NCBI GenBank assembly: GCA_902524635.1
Contig: CABZDY010000003.1
Span: forward strand, 1-59,464
Length of the DNA: 59,464 nucleotides
DNA from: an uncultured Pelagibacteraceae bacterium
GTDB lineage: Bacteria > Pseudomonadota > Alphaproteobacteria > Pelagibacterales > Pelagibacteraceae
Reading direction: 5' to 3'
The notes beneath the pieces are model-generated. The model saw nothing but the letters and a program-made list of their open reading frames with translations, was not told where the DNA came from and made no database searches. Positions 23,829-34,040 of the stretch are shown here, one piece after another; position 1 is the stretch's first letter, and each line of letters starts with the position of its first letter. A program made the translations under genes and the position numbers.

Positions 23829-26512
23829 CCTGTATTTTTGATGGCTGCTGAAATACCTGCAATTGATGCCATCATTGCATCATTCAAATCTTTTTTATCC
23901 TTATTGTTTAATTTTTTTTGCAAAAGTTTATTCATCACCACTGCTTGTAAAACATTAAGGACTTCTGAATATATATTTCTAATAATAGCGGGACCTCTAA
24001 AACTCTTTCTTTGTTTGTAAATTTCTTTTGGTGTTATTTGATCATTTAATTTTTTAACTGCTTCAAATTGAAACCTTAATTTTTTTCCAACCCTAATAAG
24101 TTTATCATCAGCTAAATTTTTTTCATAAATTCTAGATATTTGTGGGTCTACTTTTGAAAGTACCATGTCAAGTAAGTCCATTGTGGAATTGAAATATGGC
24201 CAGTTTTTTTCCATATCTATAAGCGTCTTTTTAAATTTTTTAATTGAAGAATATCTTAAAGCTTCGGCAGTACCTAACCATGCAGGTAACATTAATCTAA
24301 TTTGTGTCCAAGCAAATACCCAAGGGATAGCTCTCAAACTATTTATATTATCAACATTTTTTCTTTTAGAAGGTCTTGAGCCAATTGATAGTTTACCAAG
24401 TGCCATATGTGGGGTTACTGTTTTAAAATATCTAATAAAATCTGAACTTTGGTTTATATTTTTTCTATAAGAGCTTGTTGATATTTCTGACATACTTTGA
24501 ATTAATTTTACCCAACTATCTTTTGGCTTTGGAGGTGGGTTTAAAGTTGCTTCCATAACAGACCCGATGTAACTACACAGATTGTATTTTGCAAGAGGCT
24601 CATAACCATATTTTTGCTGTATTACCTCTCCTTGGTCTGTAATCCTAATCTTGCCATTCACCGAACCAGCTGGCTGTGATCTCAATGTAGCTTGTATAGG
24701 ACCACCACCTCTTCCAGCAGATCCTCCTCTGCCATGAAAGAATGTTACATCTATTTTATATTTTTTAGCAAGTTTAATTATTTCTTGTTGTAATTTATAT
24801 TGATGCCAACTTGCAGAAAGCTTTCCAGCATCTTTACTGGAGTCTGAGTATCCAATCATGATTTCCTGCTTATGATTGACATCTTTTCTATACCATTTTA
24901 ATGAAAAAAGTTTTTCCATTATTGGTTTTGCATTTATTAAATCATCTAAGGTTTCAAATAAAGGTACAACTCTTAATCTTTTTTCAATGTTTGCTTCCTT
25001 TTGAAAGAGCATAACTGACAGAATATCTGAGGCTGAGGATGTCATTGATATTACATAGGCACCCAAACACTCTTTAGGTTGAGTTGCCAATACTTTAAAA
25101 GTAGACCAAACTTCTTTGTTTTCTTTATTTTTAAATTGAAAATTTTTTAACACATTTTTGCTCTGCATTTTTGTAGATAAATACTTTATTTTTCTATCCT
25201 CATCCCATAATGAATAATCTTGGTTAAGCTTCTTCTTTATATACTCTGCCAATAATTGAGAATGTCTTGAAGACTCTTGTCTTATATCAAGTCGAGCAAG
25301 ATTTATGCCAAAACATTTAGCTCTACGCATTAAATCTAATAGATCGCCACTTGCTATATTTTCACTTTGATTTTGTTCTAACGACTCTCTAACTACTCTC
25401 AATGGTCTTAGAATTTCTTCTCTCTCAGATAATAAATTTTTTTCATTTAGTGGTTCATTATTTACTAAATGGCGTTCTATTGCTCTGTGCGTTTTTCTTA
25501 ATTTATCTCTTAACGGTCTTAGATAAACTCTATAAGGCTCAAATGTTTTTCCTGTTATTTTTAAAATTTTATTTGAACATTTTTCCATAGAATAAGATCT
25601 AATTAATTTTGTCATTGACTTTTCATAAAGTTTGGCTGCCTCCCACCTTGATAACAAAATAACTCTTTTAGTAACTTCAGCTGTAACAAACGGATTTCCA
25701 TCTCTATCACCACCCATCCATGATCCAAACTCAATTGGATTAAAATTTTTAGGTAAACCCTTACCCATATTTTTTTCAAATATTTGATTTAATCTTCTAT
25801 ATACTTTGGGAATTGTATCCCACAAACTATCTTCAATTATTGCAAGTCCCCATCTCGCTTCTTCTGCCGGGGTTGGTTTAGATCTTTTGATTTCATCTGT
25901 ATTCCATATAATTGTGATCTCATCAAAAACTTTACGATCTAAAATTTTTAATTTTGAAGGATAATTTTTAAGTAAATTTCTTTGCTCTAATATTTCTGTT
26001 AAAGAATGATATTTTTGTATCAAAGTTCTTCTTTTAACTTCTGTTGGATGTGCGGTTAAAACAATTCCAATATTCAAACCTTTTGCAATATTATAAACTT
26101 TATTATTTGATATTTTTTTATTTTTAAAAAAATTTTCAAATATTTCTTCAATAAATATATTTTGAAATTTTTTCTCTTGTTTGACATTTTCATAGAGGTC
26201 TAAAGTCCTTGAAGCATCAATTGACTCTGCCAAATTATAAAAATTCATAAAGTGGTTAAATGCTCTGGTTAATTTGAAAAGTGAATTTGGAGATAATTTT
26301 TTAACTTCGTTTAAAATTTTTTTAAAGGGTTCTTTATGATTTTTATTGGCTATGTTTCCTTTAGACATTAATCTAATCTTCTCAACAAGATCAAAAAACT
26401 TCTGTCCTTCTTGATTTTTGATAACTCTGCCTAATATATTGCCTAAATATCTAACATCATCTCTTAAAGATTTTGTTGGTATTCTTTCATAATAGAGGTC
26501 TCTTTTAAGCAT
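23825..26512 (-). CDS. ppc: Phosphoenolpyruvate carboxylase
   Basis: Anaplerotic enzyme: PEP + bicarbonate to oxaloacetate. The 895-residue length is typical. Signature regions are present: VLTAHPTEVKRRTL with the catalytic His, GSWMGGDRDGNPFVT, FHGRGGSAGRGGGP (the Gly-rich active-site loop), and the C-terminal end ISAAIKNTG with the conserved NTG. It overlaps both neighbours by a few bases, so it seems part of the long minus-strand run from the sugar-acid genes. Confidence 0.97.
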   Translation of the reverse strand: MLKRDLYYERIPTKSLRDDVRYLGNILGRVIKNQEGQKFFDLVEKIRLMSKGNIANKNHKEPFKKILNEVKKLSPNSLFKLTRAFNHFMNFYNLAESIDASRTLDLYENVKQEKKFQNIFIEEIFENFFKNKKISNNKVYNIAKGLNIGIVLTAHPTEVKRRTLIQKYHSLTEILEQRNLLKNYPSKLKILDRKVFDEITIIWNTDEIKRSKPTPAEEARWGLAIIEDSLWDTIPKVYRRLNQIFEKNMGKGLPKNFNPIEFGSWMGGDRDGNPFVTAEVTKRVILLSRWEAAKLYEKSMTKLIRSYSMEKCSNKILKITGKTFEPYRVYLRPLRDKLRKTHRAIERHLVNNEPLNEKNLLSEREEILRPLRVVRESLEQNQSENIASGDLLDLMRRAKCFGINLARLDIRQESSRHSQLLAEYIKKKLNQDYSLWDEDRKIKYLSTKMQSKNVLKNFQFKNKENKEVWSTFKVLATQPKECLGAYVISMTSSASDILSVMLFQKEANIEKRLRVVPLFETLDDLINAKPIMEKLFSLKWYRKDVNHKQEIMIGYSDSSKDAGKLSASWHQYKLQQEIIKLAKKYKIDVTFFHGRGGSAGRGGGPIQATLRSQPAGSVNGKIRITDQGEVIQQKYGYEPLAKYNLCSYIGSVMEATLNPPPKPKDSWVKLIQSMSEISTSSYRKNINQSSDFIRYFKTVTPHMALGKLSIGSRPSKRKNVDNINSLRAIPWVFAWTQIRLMLPAWLGTAEALRYSSIKKFKKTLIDMEKNWPYFNSTMDLLDMVLSKVDPQISRIYEKNLADDKLIRVGKKLRFQFEAVKKLNDQITPKEIYKQRKSFRGPAIIRNIYSEVLNVLQAVVMNKLLQKKLNNKDKKDLNDAMMASIAGISAAIKNTG

Positions 26513-27398
26513 TTTTAATTACAAACTTTTTCTGGTTTATACCAATAGCATTAGTTTGTATTTTAAATAAACTTCCTGAGAATTTAAATTTTTTAATTTC
26601 AGTGTTTTTCATGCCTTTTAAAGCAGATGTGACAAATAAATCTGAATTTTTTGGGCCACCAAAGGCACAATTAGTAATATTTTTTGCGGGTAAATTAACC
26701 TTATGTATCTGTTTGGCAAATTTATTTAAAACACGTACGCAGGCTCCGTGAAATTGGCATACCCATAAATTTCCAGCTTTGTCTAAGGTCATGCCATCTG
26801 GCACTCCTTCCTTATTTGAAAATCTTTTAAATATTTTTTTACTTATTATATCTTCATTTTTATCTAACTTAATTTTATAGATTATCCTTTTTCTACTATC
26901 CGTATGGTAAAAGTTTTTTTTATCGATAAATGCCGGTCCATTAGTAATCATATAATTGTCATCTACTTTTTTAAGATTAAATTTTTTATCTAGGCAATAA
27001 AGAGATCCATTTGAGATATTTCTTTCAGGGTTATCCATGGTTCCAAACCAAAGTTTTCCATTAAGATCTGTTTTGCCGTCATTAATCCTGTTCATTTTTA
27101 ATGACTTTTCAACGGATATTGATTTAATTTTTTTTTTACTTTTTAAATTTGTTATTCTTAATTCACCTTGGAGACCTAATATAAATATATTATTTTTAAT
27201 ATGAGCTAAAAATCCTATTTCTTTATTTACTTTAATAGTTATTTTTTTTTTATTTTTTAAATTTAAAATATGAATTCTTTTCTTTTTGATATCTGTAAAA
27301 TAAATTGAATTATGCTCTTTGACCCACAATGTACCTTCACCTAACGTACATTTTAAATTCCACAAAACCTCAGGTTTTGAAGTTATAATCTTAGCCAT
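26505..27398 (-). CDS. SMP-30/gluconolactonase-like lactonase
   Basis: A six-bladed beta-propeller lactonase of 297 residues. Metal-site motifs are LGEGTLW (Glu), RINDGKTDLNGKLWFGTMD (Asn and Asp) and VPDGMTLDKAGNLWV (Asp). It opens sugar lactones to aldonates. Position after the enolase-family gene and before ppc, overlapping each by 8 bases, supports a role in the sugar-acid pathway. The predicted lactone is unknown. Confidence 0.87.
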   Translation of the reverse strand: MAKIITSKPEVLWNLKCTLGEGTLWVKEHNSIYFTDIKKKRIHILNLKNKKKITIKVNKEIGFLAHIKNNIFILGLQGELRITNLKSKKKIKSISVEKSLKMNRINDGKTDLNGKLWFGTMDNPERNISNGSLYCLDKKFNLKKVDDNYMITNGPAFIDKKNFYHTDSRKRIIYKIKLDKNEDIISKKIFKRFSNKEGVPDGMTLDKAGNLWVCQFHGACVRVLNKFAKQIHKVNLPAKNITNCAFGGPKNSDLFVTSALKGMKNTEIKKFKFSGSLFKIQTNAIGINQKKFVIKNA

Positions 27399-28563
27399 TA
27401 TAATCGTATTCTTTTATAAAATCTTTTTTTGGATTAATTCCAATTCCTATATTTTCTAACGGGGACACAAATCCATCTTTATCTTTTACCTGATCTAAAA
27501 TTGAAAATTTTTCTTCAGCTAGATCTGTAATAAAAATATTTTTTTCAGTGGTATCGAATTCTAACATTGATTTTGTTGGATATAGTCCACCTGGAATATC
27601 TGGTAAAGAAGTAAGTAAATGCAGATTTACCGCTACACTTAAAGCTGAACCCCAAACATGATTAACAATTGGGATGAAATTAGACTGAGCTAATGCTGAT
27701 ATTTTTATATATTCTGTAATTCCACCTAAACCGCATACTTCTGGTTGGGCTATATCAATGCAATTATTTTTGATTAATTGGTTCCAACCATATTTTGTGA
27801 ACTCTGCTTCACCACCAGCAATATTCGTTTTTAATTTTTCTTTAAGTTCTTTGTAACCATCGTAATCTTCTGGTGCCACAGGCTCTTCAAACCAATAAAT
27901 TTCCATTTCATCCAATCCTCTACCAACATATAAAGCATCATTTTTATTATATGCATGATTGGCATCGACCATTAGTTTAAAATTGTCCCCAATTGCTTCT
28001 CTTACTGCGCTTACTAACTTTAAATCTTCTTTTGGACCTAAACCAACTTTCATCTTCATCGCCTTAAAGTTTTTTTCCTTTATTTGACTGGACTCCTGTT
28101 TGAATAATTCACATAATTCTTCGACAGATTTTTTTTGTAACATCATGCCGTAACCATAAACTGGAATTTTGTCATTAGTTTTGCCGCCTAATAATTGATA
28201 AAGAGGCAATTTTGCTTTTTTTGCTAATATATCCCACAATGCTATATCAATTCCTGACAAAGCTTGAATGGGCATTCCTTTCTGGCCACTATCTCGAAGT
28301 AAATTATAAACTTTGTGCCAGATATATTCTTTATTAATTGGATCTTCTCCTATTATTAAAGGTTGTATTACTTTTTCTACAATATATTTGTTTGCAAGAG
28401 CTATATTTCCAGGACCAAAACATTCGCCCCAACCCGTAATACCTTCGTCAGTCTCAACCTCTACTAAATGCGCAGTTCTATGTTTGTAATATTGTTGAGA
28501 ATATCCTAATTCTTTATCTAACTCATATCTAAGTACATGACTTTTGATTTGGGTTATCTTCAC
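27391..28563 (-). CDS. Enolase-superfamily sugar-acid dehydratase/cycloisomerase
   Basis: A 390-residue mandelate-racemase-subgroup protein. The KxK base motif is MKMKVGLG; metal ligands are Asp in MVDANHAY, Glu in FEEPVAPED, and Glu in GGEAEFTK; the His base is in IVNHVWGSAL. The NHVWGS end is typical of the D-galactarolactone cycloisomerase-like group; an aldonate dehydratase such as fuconate or galactonate dehydratase is the alternative, and the FAH and SDR neighbours favour a dehydratase. Confidence 0.85.
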   Translation of the reverse strand: MKITQIKSHVLRYELDKELGYSQQYYKHRTAHLVEVETDEGITGWGECFGPGNIALANKYIVEKVIQPLIIGEDPINKEYIWHKVYNLLRDSGQKGMPIQALSGIDIALWDILAKKAKLPLYQLLGGKTNDKIPVYGYGMMLQKKSVEELCELFKQESSQIKEKNFKAMKMKVGLGPKEDLKLVSAVREAIGDNFKLMVDANHAYNKNDALYVGRGLDEMEIYWFEEPVAPEDYDGYKELKEKLKTNIAGGEAEFTKYGWNQLIKNNCIDIAQPEVCGLGGITEYIKISALAQSNFIPIVNHVWGSALSVAVNLHLLTSLPDIPGGLYPTKSMLEFDTTEKNIFITDLAEEKFSILDQVKDKDGFVSPLENIGIGINPKKDFIKEYDYNG

Positions 28564-28568
28564 AATTT

Positions 28569-29411
28569 TTAAACAGCAACCACTTTAGATTTCTGTTCTC
28601 CTAAATTTTCAATAGATAATTTCATTTGATCACCAGCTTTTAAAAATACTTGGGGTTTTTTGCCCATACCCACTCCTGGGGGAGTGCCTGTAGTTATAAT
28701 ATCTCCTGGCTGTAATGACATGAATTTACTCACATAAGATAAAATAGTATCCACATTAAAAACCATAGTATTTGTATTTCCTGTTTGCATTCTTTCACCA
28801 TTTACATCCAACATCATATTTAGATTATTTATATCTTTTATTTCGTCTTTAGTTACCAAATAAGGTCCTAAGGGTCCGTAAGTATCATGAGATTTTCCTT
28901 TAACCCATTGTCCCATTTTTTCTATTTGCCATTCTCGTTCACTAATATCGTTCACTAAACAATATCCTAAAATATGATCTTGTGACTTGCTTTCTGAAAT
29001 ATGTTTTGCTTTTTTTCCAATTACAATTCCAAGCTCAACTTCCCAATCTAGTTTTTTTGATCCAGACACTATTTCTACATCATCGTTTGGACCACATATT
29101 GAACTAGTGGCCTTCATAAACATTATTGGTTCGTTAGGAATATCAGCACCGACTTCAGCTGCATGATCTGAATAATTAAGTCCTATTGCCACAAATTTTC
29201 CAGGACTTTTAATGCATGAACCTACTCTCTGGTTAGATGAAAGTTCAGGAAGACTTGATGTGTCTGCACCTTGAATTTTTGAAATCGTTTCAAAATTTAA
29301 ATTATCTGGGCTTAAATCATTTATATAAGAACTTATATCTCTTATTTTTCCATCAGCATCTATAATTGCTGGTTTTTCTTTTCCTTTTTCACCTACTCTT
29401 AATAGTTTCAT
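28569..29411 (-). CDS. Fumarylacetoacetate hydrolase family protein
   Basis: A 280-residue FAH-fold C-C hydrolase. Family motifs: NYSDHAAE, PIMFMKATSSICGPNDDVE, DWEVELGIVIGKKAK (metal Glu), and TTGTPPGVGMG. The group includes 2,4-diketo-3-deoxy-L-fuconate hydrolase and ureidoglycolate-lyase-like enzymes. With the adjacent SDR and enolase-family gene it fits the final cleavage of an oxidised 2-keto-3-deoxy sugar acid to pyruvate and a hydroxy acid. Confidence 0.88.
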   Translation of the reverse strand: MKLLRVGEKGKEKPAIIDADGKIRDISSYINDLSPDNLNFETISKIQGADTSSLPELSSNQRVGSCIKSPGKFVAIGLNYSDHAAEVGADIPNEPIMFMKATSSICGPNDDVEIVSGSKKLDWEVELGIVIGKKAKHISESKSQDHILGYCLVNDISEREWQIEKMGQWVKGKSHDTYGPLGPYLVTKDEIKDINNLNMMLDVNGERMQTGNTNTMVFNVDTILSYVSKFMSLQPGDIITTGTPPGVGMGKKPQVFLKAGDQMKLSIENLGEQKSKVVAV

Positions 29412-29433
29412 TATTTCTCCTTTATATTTATAT

Positions 29434-30177
29434 TTAAATTGTCATTCCACCATCAACAGAAAATGTATTTCCTGTTGTAAATGTTGATTCATCGCCGGCT
29501 AAATAAATAGCCATAGAAGCAATTTCTTCAGCTGTTCCTAGTCTTCCCATAGGTTGTCTTGCTATAAAATCTTTCTTTGCTTTAACAGGATCTGGGCTTT
29601 GGTTTACTCTATCTTGCCAAGAAGGAGAAAAAACAGTCCCTGGTGCTATTGAATTACATCTAATATTTTGTTTTACAAAATCTGAAGCTATAGACTTAGT
29701 TAATCCAATTATTGCAGCTTTTGAAGCGCCATAAACAAATCTGTTTGGTAAACCTTTTAAACTAGAGGCTATAGATGAAACATTGATTATACTTCCACCA
29801 TTTTGCTTTACCATTAACGGTAAAATTGCTTTGCACATGAAATACATAGATTTAATATTTACATCAAACGAAAAATCCCAATCTTTTTCCTCGCAATCTA
29901 AAATTGTTCCATGATGTACAAATCCTACTGCATTAAACAGAACATTCACTTCATCGAGTGTTTTAACAAAGTCCAAAATCGCGTTGTTATTAGTTGAGTC
30001 TAAAGTTTTAACATTAATATTTGGATATTCTTTATTTAAATCAGCTAAAGTTTTATCATTCAAATCTGTTGCTATTACATGGGCTCCTTCATTATGAAAA
30101 GCGATTGCTGTTGCTTTACCAATACCTTGGCCTGCTGCTGTAACTACAATTTTTTTACCTTCTAGTCTTCCACTCAT
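29434..30177 (-). CDS. Short-chain dehydrogenase (2-keto-3-deoxy-sugar-acid dehydrogenase-like)
   Basis: A 247-residue SDR. Cofactor motif VTAAGQGIGKATA, NAVGF in place of the usual NNAG, SSIAS with the catalytic Ser and YGASK with Tyr/Lys. It resembles the DHRS6/2-keto-3-deoxy-L-fuconate dehydrogenase branch, e.g. RCNSIAPGTVFSPSWQDRV and the C-terminal FSVDGGMTI. Start ATG overlaps the stop of the upstream gene (4 bases). Confidence 0.85.
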   Translation of the reverse strand: MSGRLEGKKIVVTAAGQGIGKATAIAFHNEGAHVIATDLNDKTLADLNKEYPNINVKTLDSTNNNAILDFVKTLDEVNVLFNAVGFVHHGTILDCEEKDWDFSFDVNIKSMYFMCKAILPLMVKQNGGSIINVSSIASSLKGLPNRFVYGASKAAIIGLTKSIASDFVKQNIRCNSIAPGTVFSPSWQDRVNQSPDPVKAKKDFIARQPMGRLGTAEEIASMAIYLAGDESTFTTGNTFSVDGGMTI

Positions 30178-31046
30178 TTATTATTTATCCTTTCAATTTC
30201 TTTATAAAGTGAACTATGGTCTGTTTCACCATGTCCATTTTTAACAAGAGATTTATACATTTCTTTAACCAAATTTGAAATAGGTAAATGAGTATTATAA
30301 TTATTGGCACATTCTAAGATATTATTCATATCTTTTAAATGAACTGATGTTCTACCTTTTGGAGTAAAATCTTTATTGATCATTCTTTTTCCATGTGTCT
30401 GTAGAACTTTGCTATCTGCCCATCCACCTGACAAAGCTTTGATCATTTTATTTGGATCTGCTCCAGCTTTTTCACAAAGAGTAACAGCCTCTGCAACAGC
30501 TCCAATTGTTAAACCAACTATGATTTGATTTGCTAATTTTGAAACTTGTCCACTTCCAATTGGACCGACTAATGTTGGGTTACCCATTTTTTTTAAAATA
30601 TCAAATGCATCGTCAAAAATATTTTGCTCTCCCCCAACCATTATAGCTAACGAGGCTTCCTCTGCACCAATTGTTCCTCCAGATACAGGTGCATCCAAAT
30701 AATTTATATTTTTTAATTTTAAATTATTACCATGTTTAGTTGCTGTAGTTGGTTTAACTGAACTCATATCAATAACTATGGCACCAGATTTTAAGCTTTT
30801 TGTAAAATCATCGTTATTCATTACCTCATCAACAGCAGTATCATCTGTTAACATTGTGATAACAATATCACTTCCATCCACAGCATTTTTTAACGTATTT
30901 GAAATTTTTGCACCAAATTCTTTTAGTGGCTCTGCTTTATTCTTTGATCTATTAAATACTGTTAAATTATATCCAGCTTTTACTAAATTTTTAGACATTG
31001 GCAGGCCCATCAGGCCTATGCCTATAAAACCTATTTTTTTTTTCAT
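30174..31046 (-). CDS. Beta-hydroxyacid dehydrogenase (GlxR/3-hydroxyisobutyrate dehydrogenase-like)
   Basis: A 290-residue NAD(P) oxidoreductase. N-terminal IGFIGIGLMGLPMSKNL, substrate motif LDAPVSGGTIGAEEA, and catalytic Lys in GSGQVSKLANQIIVG. Tartronate semialdehyde reductase is a reasonable guess given the sugar-acid neighbourhood, but 3-hydroxyisobutyrate or 4-hydroxybutyrate dehydrogenase are alternatives. It abuts the dctM stop. Confidence 0.88.
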   Translation of the reverse strand: MKKKIGFIGIGLMGLPMSKNLVKAGYNLTVFNRSKNKAEPLKEFGAKISNTLKNAVDGSDIVITMLTDDTAVDEVMNNDDFTKSLKSGAIVIDMSSVKPTTATKHGNNLKLKNINYLDAPVSGGTIGAEEASLAIMVGGEQNIFDDAFDILKKMGNPTLVGPIGSGQVSKLANQIIVGLTIGAVAEAVTLCEKAGADPNKMIKALSGGWADSKVLQTHGKRMINKDFTPKGRTSVHLKDMNNILECANNYNTHLPISNLVKEMYKSLVKNGHGETDHSSLYKEIERINNK

Positions 31047-32369
31047 TTATTTTTTGGGTACGAATTCGTGGAAATTTTGTGTCATTGCTTCTGGAAAGTA
31101 CATTACACATGCTAAAACAATTAACTGAATTACTACGAATGGAGCAAATCCTCTGAAAATATCTGTTAATGAAATATGTGGAGGTGCTACTGATTTTAAA
31201 TAAAAAGCTGCTGGACCAAAAGGTGGGCTTAAAAATGATACCTGCATATTAACGCAAAATAGTATTCCAAACCAAATAGGATCAAAACCAAGTGCAAGAA
31301 CTATTGGTAAAAACACAGGCATTGCTAGAAGAACAATTCCAACCCAATCCATAAAAGCACCCATTATCAAAAACATTACTTGCATCATAAAGATTAAATA
31401 CATTGGTTTTAAATCATAAGCTAAAATAGTTTCAGCTACATAAGTTGGTCCACCCGCTAAAGAATAAGCTCCAGCTAAAACTGTAGCTCCAAATGTAATT
31501 GTTAAAATCGTACCTGATGCTTTAAAAGTTCTAACAAGTGCATCTTTAAATAAAAACCATGTAAGCTCTTTTCTTGCAGCTATTATAATTAATGTTGCAA
31601 CTACACCCATTCCAGCTGCTTCGGTGATACCTGTTATTCCAGAATAAATTGAACCTAAAACAATTATTACAATACCAATTGGTGGTAAAAGGCCTGGAAG
31701 GTAAGACATTTTTTCTTTTAAAGTTAAAGCTGGCTCATCACTTAATGGTGCAAGATGCGGTTGTAATCTTGTTCGTATTAGAATGTATGTAATTATTAAA
31801 CCTGAAATCATTAAACCTGGAACAATAGCTTCTTGGAATAACATTGTAATTGATGTTTCTGTTGTTAATCCATATATAATTAAAACAATAGATGGAGGTA
31901 TCATTGTACCTAGAGAGCCTGATGCACAAATAATACCAATCGACATATCTTGATCATATTTCAATCTCAACATCTGAGGTAGCGCAATCAGCCCTAATAA
32001 AACTATTTCTCCTCCAATAATTCCACTCATGGCAGCCATAATTGTTGCCATGATTGCAGTTACAACACCTACCCCTCCTCTAGTTTTTCTTAACCAAGCA
32101 TTTAATGCATCATATAAATCTCTCGCGATGTTAGAGCGTTCAAGTAAGGAGGCCATGAATATAAATAAGGGTACTGATAAGAAAGAATACGTTACAACAA
32201 GAGAATAATATCTTGAAAGTAAAATTCCTAATGCATGCTCACCTATATATAAAAATACGAGTACTGCACCCATAAAACCTGAGGCAAAACCCATTGGAAC
32301 ACCAATAGCTATAAGAGCTAGCAATCCAACAATAAGTATTATCGAGAGTGTTCCTATTTCAAATTCCAT
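31047..32369 (-). CDS. dctM: TRAP transporter large permease (DctM)
   Basis: A 440-residue, multi-helix membrane protein of the TRAP large subunit family, with motifs LSVPLFIFMASLLERS, GGVGVVTAIMATIMAAMSG, and ASGSLGTMIPPSIVLIIYG. It forms the ion-coupled transport channel with the DctQ subunit, whose gene ends one base upstream. It imports the ligand presented by the DctP protein. Confidence 0.95.
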   Translation of the reverse strand: MEFEIGTLSIILIVGLLALIAIGVPMGFASGFMGAVLVFLYIGEHALGILLSRYYSLVVTYSFLSVPLFIFMASLLERSNIARDLYDALNAWLRKTRGGVGVVTAIMATIMAAMSGIIGGEIVLLGLIALPQMLRLKYDQDMSIGIICASGSLGTMIPPSIVLIIYGLTTETSITMLFQEAIVPGLMISGLIITYILIRTRLQPHLAPLSDEPALTLKEKMSYLPGLLPPIGIVIIVLGSIYSGITGITEAAGMGVVATLIIIAARKELTWFLFKDALVRTFKASGTILTITFGATVLAGAYSLAGGPTYVAETILAYDLKPMYLIFMMQVMFLIMGAFMDWVGIVLLAMPVFLPIVLALGFDPIWFGILFCVNMQVSFLSPPFGPAAFYLKSVAPPHISLTDIFRGFAPFVVIQLIVLACVMYFPEAMTQNFHEFVPKK

Positions 32370-32370
32370 A

Positions 32371-32961
32371 TTATTCTAAATCTTTAGCGGGATCGTATTG
32401 TCTTTCTTTAGGATTTCTCCAATCAATTATTAAATTGTTAATAGACTGAAGTGCAATAAGAAATACACATATTAGTGTAAGTGGTTTCATAGTGGCTGGT
32501 ATCGGTGGGTCCCAATAAGTTGCAAATCTCTCCCAGTTTACAAATGATCTGTAAGCATCTTCCATACCACCATAAATTACAGCCCCTGCAAAAAGAACAA
32601 TAACTATAGTGCTAATTAGATCAAAAATTCGCTGTGTCGGTCTACCAACATAATCGTAAAGTAATACTATTCTAATATGGCTTCTCAATCTTGTTGCATA
32701 TATGCCTCCGACTAAATAACAAACACCAGCCAGCCATAGGCATAACTCATTGGCCCATAAGGTGGGTTTAAACAAGACATATCTCATGAAAATTTCGTAC
32801 ATCATCACAAGTACTATTACAGGAATTAAATATTTTATTGTATGGCTTAAAAATAGAGAAATTCTATCTATCCAAAATATTGGAAAATCATCTTTACTTG
32901 CAACTTTTTCACTTTGCTCTTTTAATTGTTTATCTTGAAGCTCTTTATCATCCATTGGCAA
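32371..32961 (-). CDS. dctQ: TRAP transporter small permease (DctQ)
   Basis: A 196-residue protein with an acidic, lysine-rich N-terminus and four membrane segments; the WANELCLWLAGVCYLVGG motif is typical of DctQ subunits of the longer kind. It lies between dctP and dctM, separated from dctP by a hairpin. Confidence 0.9.
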   Translation of the reverse strand: MPMDDKELQDKQLKEQSEKVASKDDFPIFWIDRISLFLSHTIKYLIPVIVLVMMYEIFMRYVLFKPTLWANELCLWLAGVCYLVGGIYATRLRSHIRIVLLYDYVGRPTQRIFDLISTIVIVLFAGAVIYGGMEDAYRSFVNWERFATYWDPPIPATMKPLTLICVFLIALQSINNLIIDWRNPKERQYDPAKDLE

Positions 32962-32977
32962 AAAAATTGTTTAATGA

Positions 32978-32999
32978 GAAGGGCCCTCTCAGGCCCTTC
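32978..32999 (-). terminator. Hairpin between dctP and dctQ
   Basis: GAAGGGCC (32978-32985) and GGCCCTTC (32992-32999) form an 8-bp GC-rich stem with a 6-base loop in the 62-base gap after the binding-protein stop. The minus-strand U tract starts only about 9 bases later, so it is an attenuator candidate, not a classic terminator. Confidence 0.6.
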
Positions 33000-33023
33000 A
33001 ATATTTTTTTATGTTGCTAATTA

Positions 33024-34040
33024 TTATAGGATACCGTTAGCTTTCATGTAAGCTTTGTGTATCTCAATAAGAGCAGCAGCTTCAGGAGATTTTTTCTTCC
33101 ATTCTTCCCAAGCGCCAAGTGCAGCATTTCTAAACTTAAGTCTATCTTCTCTAGACCAGTCATGAAGAGTAACACCCATAGCATTTAAAGCTTTAACTGC
33201 TTCAGCATTTTTTCTCTCAACCAAACTAGTGATTGTTCTACCACAGATCTCAATTGCAGCTAACATCGCACCTTGTTCATGAGGCTTTAACTTGTTCCAA
33301 ACTTTTGAATTACAAGCTAAATGGTCAGCTGGCATAGAGTGGAAACCTGGATATGTAGCATATTTGTTTTGCTCATAGTGTCCACCTGCATAGTTTGTTG
33401 CCAAAGATGAATAATCGGCACCGTCAATTAGACCAGTTTGTAAAGCAGTTGGAACTTCACCAAAATCCATCACGATCGGCTTAGCACCTAACGCTGTAAA
33501 GATCATACTTTCCATTCCTGGAGGTGATCTAAATTTAAAGTCTTTAATAGATGCAACATCCGGAATTGGTTTGCTAGATATTAAAGACTCATGTCCTGGT
33601 ATCCACCAACCGATTAAAGTCATTCCATATTTGTTGTAGAGTGCATCAACAGCTTCTTGAGCTCCTGGGAACTTTAAGAAGTCATATTGTTGATACGGGT
33701 TATCATATCCACCCATAACGTCACCTGCGAATTGAAAAGCTGCATTTTTACCAGTTTGGTATCCAGCACCTGTCATATCACAGTCAATAATCCCAGTTTG
33801 TGCAGAGTTAAATACCTCAGCAGACTTTCCTGTAACTGATGATGAGTAGAACATTTGTACTTTTAAGCTTCCGCCAGAAAACTTTTCAACGTTTTTAGCG
33901 AATTGAGCTGCAACTTCACCATTTGGTGAGCTAGCTGTAAAGTGAGTTTCTATTTTTAAAGTTTTTGCATTTGCAGAACCAAATAAAGCAATAGAAACCA
34001 CAGCTATAGCAGCAGTTATTTTTGTTATTAATTTTAACAT
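33024..34040 (-). CDS. dctP: TRAP transporter solute-binding protein (DctP)
   Basis: A 338-residue periplasmic binding protein with signal peptide (cleaved after ANA). The ligand carboxylate is normally held by an Arg in the motif here DFKFRSPPG; other family features are FGEVPTALQTGLIDGADYSS and YPGFHSMPADHLACN, resembling TakP-like/alpha-keto or sugar-acid binders. The surrounding genes suggest a sugar acid. A GAGAGGGAAAA leader precedes the ATG. Confidence 0.93.
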   Translation of the reverse strand: MLKLITKITAAIAVVSIALFGSANAKTLKIETHFTASSPNGEVAAQFAKNVEKFSGGSLKVQMFYSSSVTGKSAEVFNSAQTGIIDCDMTGAGYQTGKNAAFQFAGDVMGGYDNPYQQYDFLKFPGAQEAVDALYNKYGMTLIGWWIPGHESLISSKPIPDVASIKDFKFRSPPGMESMIFTALGAKPIVMDFGEVPTALQTGLIDGADYSSLATNYAGGHYEQNKYATYPGFHSMPADHLACNSKVWNKLKPHEQGAMLAAIEICGRTITSLVERKNAEAVKALNAMGVTLHDWSREDRLKFRNAALGAWEEWKKKSPEAAALIEIHKAYMKANGIL